From Alitta virens (Eukaryota; Annelida; Polychaeta; Phyllodocida; Nereididae), in the NCBI GenBank assembly GCA_932294295.1, contig OW028585.1, positions 27,849,902 through 27,913,901 of the forward strand: a stretch of DNA of 64,000 bases, given 5' to 3'. The notes beneath the pieces are model-generated. The model had not been told where the DNA came from. It saw only the letters and a list, made by a program, of their open reading frames with translations, and made no database searches. Each line of letters begins with the position of its first letter. Within the stretch, counting starts at the first letter, position 1. Shown here one piece after another: positions 37,841 through 47,700 of the stretch. The translations under genes and the position numbers were made by a program.

Positions 37841-39438
37841 TGAGTTATGTAAACGTGTTAATTATGAACACCTTGACACAAAAGAAAAATATAATGATCA
37901 TTAATGAGCTATGTACAGGTTATGTAATTTTAACTTACGACCATTAACGAGGTATGTTAAGTTGTTGTGAAATTATGAGGTCTGAGTATGTAAATTGATG
38001 CATATCGTTAGTCATTAATTTTTTTTACTCTTGTAATTTCATTTTAAAATTTCACAATTAAGCTTGTGTTTTATAATTAAGATAGATTTATGTTTTTGTT
38101 GTTTGCCTTTTTTTTTTAGTTGATGTTTTATTTTCGTTATTTTTATGACAAGAAGTAAAATTGTCCATGCCCTTGGGCCCTGACCGGTGGTCATACATTT
38201 TTCCATGTGGTCCATAATGGTCTTTCTAGTGAGGAGGGATTCAGGTCTCATATGAATAACAATATCCTGTCTGAGATCATTGTGCTGTATGAATGAGATC
38301 AGTGTGTAATTTGATTGGTCTATGTGCATGGGAGGGCCAAACAAGTCTGGACATGCAGCATACTTGATGACCTATGAGTTATGTAAACGTGTTAATTATG
38401 AACACCTTGACACAAAAGAAAAATATAATGATCATTAATGAGCTATGTACAGGTTATGTAATTTTAACTTACGACCATTAACGAGGTATGTAAGTTGTTG
38501 TGAAATTATGAGGTCTGAGTATGTAAATTGATGCATATCGTTAGTCATTAATTTTTTTTACTCTTGTAATTTCATTTTAAAATTTCACAATTAAGCTTGT
38601 GTTTTATAATTAAGATAGATTTATGTTTTTGTTGTTTGCCTTTTTTTTTAGTTGATGTTTTATTTTTGTTATTTTTATGACAAGAAGTAAAATTGTACAT
38701 GCCCTTGGGCCCTGACCGGTGGTCATACATTTTTCCATGTGGTCCATAATGGTCTTTCTAGTGAGGAGGGATTCAGGTCTCATATGAATAACAATATCCT
38801 GTCTGAGATCATTGTGCTGTATGAATGAGATTAGTGTGTAATTTGATTGGTCTATGTGCATGGGAGGGCCAAACAAGTCTGGACATGCAGCATACTTGAT
38901 GACCTATGAGTTATGTAAACGTGTTAATTATGAACACCTTGACACAAAAGAAAAATATAATGATCATTAATGAGCTATGTACAGGTTATGTAATTTTAAC
39001 TTACGACCATTAACGAGGTATGTAAGTTGTTGTGAAATTATGAGGTCTGAGTATGTAAATTGATGCATATCGTTAGTCATTAATTTTTTTTACTCTTGTA
39101 ATTTCATTTTAAAATTTCACAATTAAGCTTGTGTTTTATAATTAAGATAGATTTATGTTTTTGTTGTTTGCCTTTTTTTTTAGTTGATGTTTTATTTTCG
39201 TTATTTTTATGACAAGAAGTAAAATTGTCCATGCCCTTGGGCCCTGACCGGTGGTCATACATTTTTCCATGTGGTCCATAATGGTCTTTCTAGTGAGGAG
39301 GGATTCAGGTCTCATATGAATAACAATATCCTGTCTGAGATCATTGTGCTGTATGAATGAGATTAGTGTGTAATTTGATTGGTCTATGTGCATGGGAGGG
39401 CCAAAAAAGTCTGGACATGCAGCATACTTGATGACCTT
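37841..39438. repeat. 532-bp tandem repeat, three copies (right arm)
   Basis: Three units lie head to tail in reverse orientation to the left arm. Copy number differs between arms (3 against 2), evidence of unequal exchange or slippage after the palindrome formed, or of collapsed repeats in assembly. Confidence 0.9.
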
Positions 39439-39751
39439 AGATGACCTACAGTTGATGACCTTAGATGACCTGCAGTGAATGACTCATACCAGTCTCTTCA
39501 TTGGGGTCATGATCCTTTGTTCCTTCTTCATTCAATCTCCTCATAGCTTCAAGTTGCCAAATTATGCCATTTCTACTTTCATCATCAGGATTTATTGGGT
39601 GAATTATGTTTTTCTCAGTATTGAAAGTAACAGTAAGCTTTTTAAGACTGATTTTATCTGTGTGACTTTCCATTTCTGAATGATAAAATGTTTCTCTCTC
39701 TTTATTTATAGAGACCAGAGTTATTTTTTGTTCAGCATGTATGATCATGTT
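39142..39751 (-). CDS. Candidate two-exon gene, right-arm mirror copy
   Basis: Mirror of 31743-32352 with exon 1 at 39490-39751 and exon 2 at 39142-39410. Donor, acceptor and frame are kept; one residue after the junction changes (DLFG to DFFG). The status is the same as the left copy: possible, without family assignment. Confidence 0.22.
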
Positions 39752-40349
39752 GCTGTTATAGAGTATTTTTAGATCCAAACAGATGAGTCATAAGATGAAG
39801 TAGTGAGACATTTGATCAGTTACCATCAAATAACATCAAAGGATAGACAGGGGGTAGGATGTATCCATACTTAAGTATAATGAGCCTAGTATATAATAGT
39901 AATGCATATAGGTAATTTATTTTTAGAAACTGACTCATGTGAAATAATGTCAATTTTCACTGTCAACAATGATCAAAGGGGTAGAATTGTAAGCATTAGG
40001 CTAAACTATCATCCTTCAAAGGAGAGGATCGAGGTGACAGCTCTCACCTGGTGAGGTCATGACCTTTGACCAGGGTAAATAACACTGGTCTCCCCTCTGG
40101 TGAGTCACAAGGTTAAAAATAGCAGATCTCCCCCCTGGTGAGTAACAAGGGGAAAATGGCAGCAGCCCTCTGGTTGGGGGGGGGGGGGGGTATGCTTTTT
40201 AGGTCAGAGGACTGTAGTGTTTAGTTGTCTAGCCTAGAATATCTGTCTAGAATTGTCTAGCCTATCTATATTTGTTCTAGACTATCTGTTTATATATCTG
40301 AGTAGATTAGAATGACTTATTAGAGAGGGAGTGGCTTATTAGACAGGGG

Positions 40350-40860
40350 GGATGCAAATGGGGGGGGGTGGGGCTAGAGGACATAGAGAATGAAAGTTAG
40401 TATGGGAAGTGCCAGGTGATGGGCTAATTAGACAGCGGATCAAAGGGGTCAAGTAGGGTCAAGTGGGATCAAGGGGGGGTCGATGAAAGTTAGCATGGGG
40501 ACAGGGGATCAAAGGGGTCAAGTAGGGTCAAGTAGGATCAAGGGGGGGTCGATGAAAGTTAGCATGGCAAGTGCCCCGGTGTGCTAATTAGACATGGGAT
40601 CAAAGGTGAAAGTTAGCATGGGAAGTGCCCGTGTGCTAATTAGATATGGGGATCGATGAAAGTTAGCATGGGGACAGGGGATCAAAGAGGGTCAAGTAGG
40701 GTCAAGTGGGGGTCAAGTGGGGTCAAATTTTTGGTGATTTTGGGGGGGGTCGGCGGGGGGGGGGTCGATGAAAGTTAGCATGGGAAGTGCCTGGGTGCAA
40801 AGAGAAAGGTCAAGTGGGGTCAAATTTTTGGTGATTTTTGGGGGGGTCAGCTAGAGGACA
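40350..40860. repeat. G-rich minisatellite (right arm end)
   Basis: Mirror of 30640-31150. The plus strand has many runs of 4-10 G separated by TCAAGTA/TCGATGAAAGTTAGC, so G-quadruplex formation is plausible. Confidence 0.85.
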
Positions 40861-40919
40861 TCGAGGATGAAAATTAGCATTGAAACTAGGGAGGGATCAG
40901 ACCTACCCCTCTTAGTAGT

Positions 40920-41888
40920 AATAAAAACCTTGAAGGTTAATTTTGTATGAAAGTATACCCAACATCTTTATGTGGCATAACATTATTGCTGAATTTCATA
41001 TATATTCCTTAGGATCATTGCCGTAGCCCATATATGGACATATACATGATAATCTTGTAGATTAGTTAAGGAAACATGCTATTGTGTTGATATTTCTAGT
41101 GAACTCAATACTCGAAGTAAAGAATGGAAAATACTTTTTATGCTCACTTGGCGGGAGGGCTCTGAACATAATGGATTGTTGTTAATACAAGGTTCCCTGC
41201 AGGTTTACCTTCGTAAGACATAAGATATTTGTAAGACATTATGATATCATGCGCACATGAAAAATAAGACCACTAATATAGTAATATACACTGATACATT
41301 TAATTTCATCAGAAAAATACAATCAGGGTATTGGCTATTAAGCAATAAAATAAATGCAGTTCTTTTATATTTAATGAAAGTTGATAATTTCTATTCATTT
41401 ATAGTTACCAAATTGTCTGAATATTAAAATGCAGATGTTAATATTCAAGTATATTTGCATCAAAATAGGACAATGGAAGACTTAGTGGACAAAAGTAAGA
41501 CTTAATATGGGCATTAATTTTTACAAAAATTAAGTAAGACTTTTTTATAACCCATGGGAACACTGTATTATTTTACACATGACATAATATAATAAACAAA
41601 TGAAGAAATTCAAGAGTTAAAAAAATATGACATCTTGGACTCTAATTAGCATTGCATAAAAGGCTATGTAGGCCAAGTGGCAATTGTTTCGGTTCATCGC
41701 ACACACTGTAATTGTATAAAACTTTATAAGGGGAAGTGCATTAGTGTTAGAGTTCAGCTCTAGAAATTAAAGTGTGTTAGAGTTCTGCTCTGGAAATTAA
41801 AGTGTAATGCCCGCCCTCCTGCCTGTTGGACGAACACATAACAATTTTCATGATGCCTGTGTGTTATGTGGGATTCGCTGAGGGTTTA
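40920..41888. other. AT-rich spacer after the palindrome
   Basis: No gene. The first ~80 bases are weakly similar in reverse to the sequence before 30581. Near 41750 an 18-bp phrase (TTAGAGTTCAGCTCTAGAAA / TTAGAGTTCTGCTCTGGAAA) is repeated in tandem. Confidence 0.5.
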
Positions 41889-42159
41889 GCTGCAGTGCAG
41901 CCTATTTTGTTAGATGCATTTAAGTTAAAGATAATAATACTGATAACAGTAAAACATATATGCAAGCTAAAATGCTTAATGCCAATCCTTAATGGTTATT
42001 TCTTAATGCTTGAACTACTACCACTGCTGTGGTACTACTACCACTGCTGTGGTACTTGACCATACCTAGATCTTGGCTATTACCAATCAGGAAGTTTAAG
42101 GGAAAGTAATCACTGCTTATATGTGAGTTATGAATTGGCTCTGGAATAAAAAATTCAAA

Positions 42160-42480
42160 GAGGCTGGGTGGCCTTATGGTTAAGGCATATGCCAATCAAA
42201 CAGTTCAGTTCATGACCTGGGACTCTTCATGTGCTATTTCTCAGTAGAATGTCGATCACGTGAGACGTTAAATTGGAGGTGTCTTAAATTTACTCAATGC
42301 CTAAGCTGAGGCAAAAAAAGACCCCTCCAAGGAGGTCATTATGCAACATGGTGTAAATTCCAAGCCTTATCATCTCATGATTATGTCTGCCTCTGACAGC
42401 TTGTCATTTACCCATACTAAGGTTCAGACCGGATTAGCATTGGGGACAACTTTCATGGCCCCAAACACCAGAGTTGATAC
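42160..42480 (+). repeat. tRNA-derived SINE (A2)
   Basis: The head GGCTGGGTGGCCTTATGGTT fits a tRNA A-box, and CAGTTCATGACC a loose B-box. The body and tail carry AAAAAGACCCCTCCAAGGAG, CATTATGTCTGCC-like and GGCCCCAAACACC blocks shared with the other copies. A3 holds a second copy (57801-58110). Confidence 0.65.
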
Positions 42481-42904
42481 CAGAGTTAAATTCCATAAGC
42501 CCTATATTTAGAAAATATCAATTATGATATAAGAGAATATTAAGATCAAATCATATCTTAAATTGAAACCAATACATATGAAACATTAAAAAGTTATCAT
42601 GTAATCTTGATGTAACTTTCCTCTTGTTAAAACATTTCAAGGAGACCTGGAAAAGTTGTCCAAGAGAGGTATATTAAATGAAAATCTAGGTTAACTTTCC
42701 AAATTAATTTAGGTCTAGAATACATGAGAGAATTTTAGATCTTTGGATTATTTGACACAACAAATACGAAATACAAGATTTTTTCATTCTCAGCAAGGGA
42801 ATTGAAAAGCACATTGTGAAAAATTTGTTTATGAAATCAAACAATGAATGGAACACATTACCAGATTTAATGCCAAAATAGGGACGTATGTTATTGATAT
42901 CTAG

Positions 42905-44462
42905 AAATAGTTGACTCATATAAATATTTGGGGCACGTCATTAGTAACTCTTTGAAGACACATAATACAATGTACGATCATCTGGCCACACAATCGCAAG
43001 AGCCATGCATGCTCTTAAAGAAAGAATTAAATCAACTGTAGGCTACCTTCCACCTAAAATAAGCCTTAAAATGTTTGATACACACATTTTGCCAATTTTG
43101 GACTATAATAGTGAAATCTGGTTTCCAAATAAAAAAGAGATAGACGTATTGGAAAGGATACAGCTCAAATTCCTTAAGAACCTATAAGGTGTGAGAAACC
43201 AAACATCATCTGTTGCTGTACTAGCAGATACGGGCAGATTCCCATTGATATATAGACAGCAAGCTTCTGCTATTAAATACTGGAATAGGCTAAAATCTGA
43301 AAATTGTCCCTTATTATTACGCAAATGCTATGACGTTCAAGTATCCCTTTATCGCAACAACCAGCCATGCTGGCTAACTAGGATACATCAGGTTACAGAT
43401 AGCTTAAATATTAATGATGATGAAATCCCAGCTTCAATTATCACTAAGTTGTATGAACAGGCACAAAGCAAGATGTTAACGGATATTAATGACAATGTAA
43501 AAAATCCAAAGCTTAGAACTTACAAACTCTTCAAAAAGGAACTATGTCTAGAATCTTATTTAAATTACAACCTACCTAAGTATCTGTATCGTAGTATAGC
43601 CAGATTTAGACTGAGTTCTCATAATCTCCATATAGAATTAGGAAGACACAAGAGACCTTATGTAGTAGCTGAAGAGCGCATTTGTAAAAGATGCAACACA
43701 AATGACACTGAAGATGAGTTTCATTGTTTGATAATTTGTAGAAATTGGGAAACAGCTAGAATGGATCTCTACCAAGTAGCTTATAAACATATTGAAGACT
43801 TCACTATCTTTCACCCCAAAGAACAACTCTTAAAATAATGATTAATAAAAACTCAGAAATGATTTATGCATTAGGTAAATTTTTAAACATAGTCCTAAAA
43901 ACTGATAATATCGTTTAATGTACATTTTCATTCATAAAGTTCACCACATGGTCATGGGTAGCTGTAGGCACTGGACATGCGGACTCGCATGGTTTGATTT
44001 GTGGTTGCATGGTGCATGCTTGATTGTTTGTTTGTAAATATATTTGGATGTTGATAGGCTTGTTTATTTAATTTATTGCTGCTCCAAATAAGGATTTGTA
44101 CATATAATTATTTTTACTATTATTATTATTATATATAGTTCCTAAATAGACAATATAAAATCTGTACATATGTAAATACCCACTCCTGCTGCTTATTTGT
44201 ATTCAGTATTAATCTTCTATGGTGCATATATTTCTGCTAATTACCCTGATGGTGCCTTGTTTTTTTCATATGCTTATAGTTGTACATAATTATCAAAAGA
44301 TGCTTTTAATATGTAACTAAATTATGTTCATGTAGATTGTTCTTTTATTTTACTTAATCATTATATATATGTATATTTTTATTTTTTTATCCTTGTATTT
44401 TATTTTTTATGACACATGTATCTCTTTGATGCTCTGAGGTCAATAAAATTCTATATATATAA
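42905..44462 (+). mobile_element. 5'-truncated, dead LINE (non-LTR retrotransposon)
   Basis: Only the C-terminal part of ORF2 is present. It opens in the RT thumb (SYKYLGHVIS), shifts by one base near 42990, reads MHALKERIKSTVGYLPPK, hits an in-frame TAA at 43185-43187 and then stays open to 43838. The last part contains a zinc-binding pattern CKRCN...DEFHCLIIC common at LINE ORF2 ends. About 620 bp of 3' UTR follow, ending GGTCAATAAAATTC and TATATATA. A1 and A3 have uninterrupted sequence at the insertion site, so it arrived after duplication. It belongs to a different family from the element at 46625-50958. The fragment at 24155-24258 is the same family. Confidence 0.85.
43005..43838 (+). 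pseudogene. LINE ORF2 C-terminal remnant
   Basis: Two open pieces in the same frame (60 and 217 codons) are separated by one TAA where leucine would be expected in LKNLLGVRNQ-like sequence. Upstream a one-base frameshift separates it from the thumb region. No catalytic motif survives, so it is inactive. Confidence 0.8.
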
Positions 44463-44530
44463 CACACAAGATCCTCAACTCTGGAATAATCAGTTTAAGT
44501 ATTCAGACCTGATAAGATAAAGAATGCTAG

Positions 44531-44611
44531 GATGACTTTGGATCACATGAACTGCGCCAGATTATCAAAGACATCCCAGTGGACAAGTTGCAAAACAACA
44601 TCGTCATTAAG
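44531..44611 (+). pseudogene. Exon-like block DDFGSHELRQ (A2)
   Basis: 81 bases read DDFGSHELRQIIKDIPV, continue through QNNIVIK, and are bounded by TAG on the left and GTGAGG (a donor) on the right. In A3 (58626-58706) the same 27 residues occur with three changes and again a GTGAGG. A1 has lost the block by an 83-bp deletion. The sequence looks protein-coding, but no family or other exon was recognised, so it may be one exon of a host gene or a fossil. It is listed as pseudogene because a stop precedes it directly and no start exists. Confidence 0.3.
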
Positions 44612-44663
44612 GTGAGGAATATTTACTTGTCACCTGTCATATTTTCCATATAATGATTGAAGA

Positions 44664-44855
44664 TTTCTTTCTTCCCTTTTCTCCTACTTCTTCTCCTTCT
44701 TCCATTTACTTCTTCTTCACTTCTTTATCTTCTTCATTGTCTCCTCCTTCTCGTTCTTCTCATTCATCATCATGATCTTCTTCCTTTTCTTCTCTTCTTA
44801 TACTCCTTCAATTTCTGCCTATTTTCCTTTCCTTCTTCTTCTCCTTCCTTGTAGT
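44664..44855. repeat. Polypyrimidine tract, A2
   Basis: The same TTC/CTT-rich tract as at 14345-14545, differing in length. The leucine/serine-rich frame over it is low complexity. Confidence 0.85.
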
Positions 44856-46671
44856 CTCCAGGATCCAGACTATTTATCTTTGACATATAACTTTTAGTGT
44901 CTGTTAGACTTGGTCAACTGTTTAGGTCTTATGTAAATCATTGTGTATTATGGGATCGTGTTTTGGTTTTCCATGTGTTTTGGTTGTACATATATCACAA
45001 TCCACAAAAGATCTTCATGGGATTAACAGTATGGCTGTAACCCAATTTCTTTATTATGACACAAAGATCCAGCTTTAGGGTAAAAATTTGGAAGTACACA
45101 TCAAAATTACATCCCCCTGATTGTTTATGATTATGACATGGTGGTCATATTGGAAAACAATTTTATGCAGAGCTGACAAATAATTTGTGTTTGCATTCCA
45201 TAGCTACCGCTCCCATTCTTTAGGAATAGTTTCACTTTTCAACTTCAGAGTTCATTATAATGATAGATTTGAGTTTTAGACGTACCACCTAGTTCATGTG
45301 CTACAACATCTCATCATGAAGGAATTTGAAACCATTTAGCAAGATAAAAAAGGTGTTTTATAAACAGTGATAAGATAAGGCACCATTCTGGGAAAGTTGT
45401 GTATAAGATTTAATGATCAATATTCAGGAGGTGGGTGGTAATGCAGCCTTTTTTTAAAGCTTTTCAAAATTAAATTCTGCTACCAGTACAGTCATTTACA
45501 TAAACAGTCAAACATATAAGGACTGGTTAGCTGCTATAAACAGCCACAACATTTCAATTCCACTGAAGATTCATTGTGTTAACCCCATATTCAATGGTCC
45601 TATTCTTAAATCAGCCAAAATGACCAAATCACTTTAAACACAAGTTTAGCTGAAGGTCACTTGTATTGAAAGTCCACACTGTGTGTAAAAATGATGTCTT
45701 GCTTATTTCTCTATAATCACTTAATATATTTGTAAAATGAATAAATATAATTTATTCACAAATTCGCTCATTAAATATGACCTTGCTGATGTGGCTACTT
45801 AGGATATATTCCAATGATTTCATCAAAGTCATGCATAGTAACATAATAACTCTATACTGGACTATAAAATCAATGTAATGTTCTGGTGTTAAAATCCTTA
45901 GAGTTTTCCCATTCTGGAAAAACTCACATCAATTTTCCAGGTTTTCCCTTATTTCCAGATTGGCCATGTAGCATGCTAATTACTGACATCAGCACTCCTC
46001 ATATAAATTTACACTAAAATAACATTTATCTTCCACTAAAATACATTAATGAATTTCAGGGGACTATAACATAATTCTGTGCAGGGGACTATAACATAAA
46101 TCTGTGCAGTTCACATAAGTGTATGCAGTTCACAATATAGGACACTGTATTAGCTAAATGATTCTTCTTCATTGACTTTGTGAAAAGCTTGAATAAGAAA
46201 ATGCCAACAGTGACATATTTCCATAAGCCAACACAGAACTGCGCTGCACAAGTAGTCATAGATACATATAACATTATAACAGGATACATACTGAAGTTAG
46301 GCCATTATTTAATAGTATTATGTGACAAATGAATTTAAGTATTAATTGTTATCATTAGATCTACGATGTTCTTTCTGAAAAAGCATGAATCACAATTCCT
46401 GATTGTGGGAGGCAGTTGAGGTTTTTGGATCAACCCTCAGATCACCTGGTTCAAATGTCAGAAAGCATTGTGGATCAGAGAAGTAGGTCGAGGAATTTTG
46501 TTAGACAATTTTATTAGACAATGTGAAAGAATCAAAATGCTATCAGAGCTCAATCAAGTGACGTCACCGTAAGCTAACTGTGATGGTCAAATGCAGGGAT
46601 AAAATTTATAATATTTAGTTTGACAATTCATTGTTACGATAAAATTTGCTTTGGCTACCTAATAAGCCTAT

Positions 46672-47640
46672 ATGTGTTCTGGCAGTTTGATGAACAAAAA
46701 CAAATGTGAAGTCAATTTGGCTGAATTCCAGAAGTTGAAGGATGAGCTTGAGGAAATTAAAAGACAATGTGAAAGTCTTAAGCAAGAAAATAATGAACTA
46801 AAATCTCAGCTAAAAAAGAAAAAAACAAAGAGTCATCTTGTACTCAGTGACTTGATGTTGAAGGATGTTGATCCACAAAAATTAGAGAACACTGAGTTAA
46901 TTAGTGTACCTGAGGCGAATGTTAATACCATGAAAGATGAACTGGATAAACACCATGGTGAGTCATTTGAGAGCATCACTCATGTAGTTGCCACCAATAA
47001 CTTGAGTGAAATCAAGGATGACCCATCCAAGATCCCAGATGTGATTGAAAGCTACAAGGTTCTAGTAAACAACAGCAAGGCACTCACTAGCAAAGTCATC
47101 GTGTCTAGTGTATGCCCAAGACTTGATGATGCGAAGGACTTAGTTGAACCCCTCAATCTGGCCTTAAAAAGCATGTGTGAAGATTGTGATGCAACCTTCA
47201 TTGACAACACAAGTATCTTCACATTATCGAATGGAGATGTGAATGATGGCTATCTCTGGGGACAAGGTCCGAATATAACAAAACCCGCAGTCAACAAGTT
47301 GGTTCGAAATTTAAACATCAAACCGTGTGAAAGAGTACAAGACGTAACCCATGATGGCCGTAATACAAGATCCTACTCTGATGCAGTCCGGAATGGTGGT
47401 TACCATTCACGTCGCCAGAATCAACATGATCATATCCAACATCGTTCGCATGATCATGGTCGTGACGCACCCCAAAGATGGTCCAACATGGATGAAGTCG
47501 TTATAAACCGTAATGGCTGCAGACTATGCAATGAACCAGGTCACAACATGAACAGTTGTCATCACTCGAGACCTGTCGTTTGTAACCAATGTAATGCGAG
47601 AGGACACAAGGCAAAGCACCATCGACAGCATAGAAGATAA
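46672..47640 (+). CDS. LINE ORF1: coiled coil, SGNH-esterase-like domain, zinc knuckles
   Basis: 322 aa. Residues about 13-50 form a coiled coil (FQKLKDELEEIKRQCESLKQ) ending in a lysine cluster. Residues about 55-215 follow the order of the SGNH-hydrolase domain found in CR1/L2 ORF1 proteins: block I LVLSDLMLKDVD (55-67), block III-like VVATNN (105-110), SSVCPRLD and FIDN, and the last block DGYLWGQGPNIT (192-203). The usual block I serine (GDS) is replaced by SDL, and the last block lacks its histidine, so the esterase is predicted inactive. Residues 283-296 are a CCHC knuckle (CRLCNEPGHNMNSC); 304-317 is a variant ending in H. ORF1 proteins bind element RNA in the cytoplasmic RNP. An in-frame stop lies just upstream of the ATG, so the start is secure. 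Confidence 0.85.
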   Translation: MCSGSLMNKNKCEVNLAEFQKLKDELEEIKRQCESLKQENNELKSQLKKKKTKSHLVLSDLMLKDVDPQKLENTELISVPEANVNTMKDELDKHHGESFESITHVVATNNLSEIKDDPSKIPDVIESYKVLVNNSKALTSKVIVSSVCPRLDDAKDLVEPLNLALKSMCEDCDATFIDNTSIFTLSNGDVNDGYLWGQGPNITKPAVNKLVRNLNIKPCERVQDVTHDGRNTRSYSDAVRNGGYHSRRQNQHDHIQHRSHDHGRDAPQRWSNMDEVVINRNGCRLCNEPGHNMNSCHHSRPVVCNQCNARGHKAKHHRQHRR

Positions 47641-47700
47641 TTTCTTGGCCAAGATCCTGAGGCCGCCGAGCTAATAAAGGACTATAAAAATGACAATTAT

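Larger units (their letters stand above)
30581..40919. repeat. Giant near-perfect inverted repeat (palindrome)
   Basis: The segment reads as a reverse complement of itself around base 35480. The left arm is 30581-35417 and the right arm 35543-40919, with a 125-bp unique spacer. Outer ends are ACTACTAAGAGGGG and CCCCTCTTAGTAGT. The arms are almost identical base for base from 32588 inwards, differing by a few single-base changes, poly-C/G length and one extra 532-bp repeat on the right. Flanking AATAAAA on both sides could be a target-site duplication but is low complexity. No transposase, replicase or other known protein is visible. It may be a giant foldback element, an inverted duplication homogenised by gene conversion, or an assembly fold-back. 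Confidence 0.92.
35543..40919 (-). repeat. Palindrome right arm
   Basis: Mirror of the left arm, about 540 bp longer because it carries a third 532-bp unit (37841-39438 in all) and a longer G-run near 40175-40190. The three units are not identical: the innermost has a longer T-run and GAGATCAGTGTG where the others read GAGATTAGTGTG. The outermost has GGCCAAAAAAGTC for GGCCAAACAAGTC. Confidence 0.9.

Noticed and set aside
42160..42235. tRNA gene at the SINE head
   Set aside because: The A-box is fair, but the B-box is poor and no cloverleaf with paired acceptor ends could be drawn; it is the SINE promoter region.
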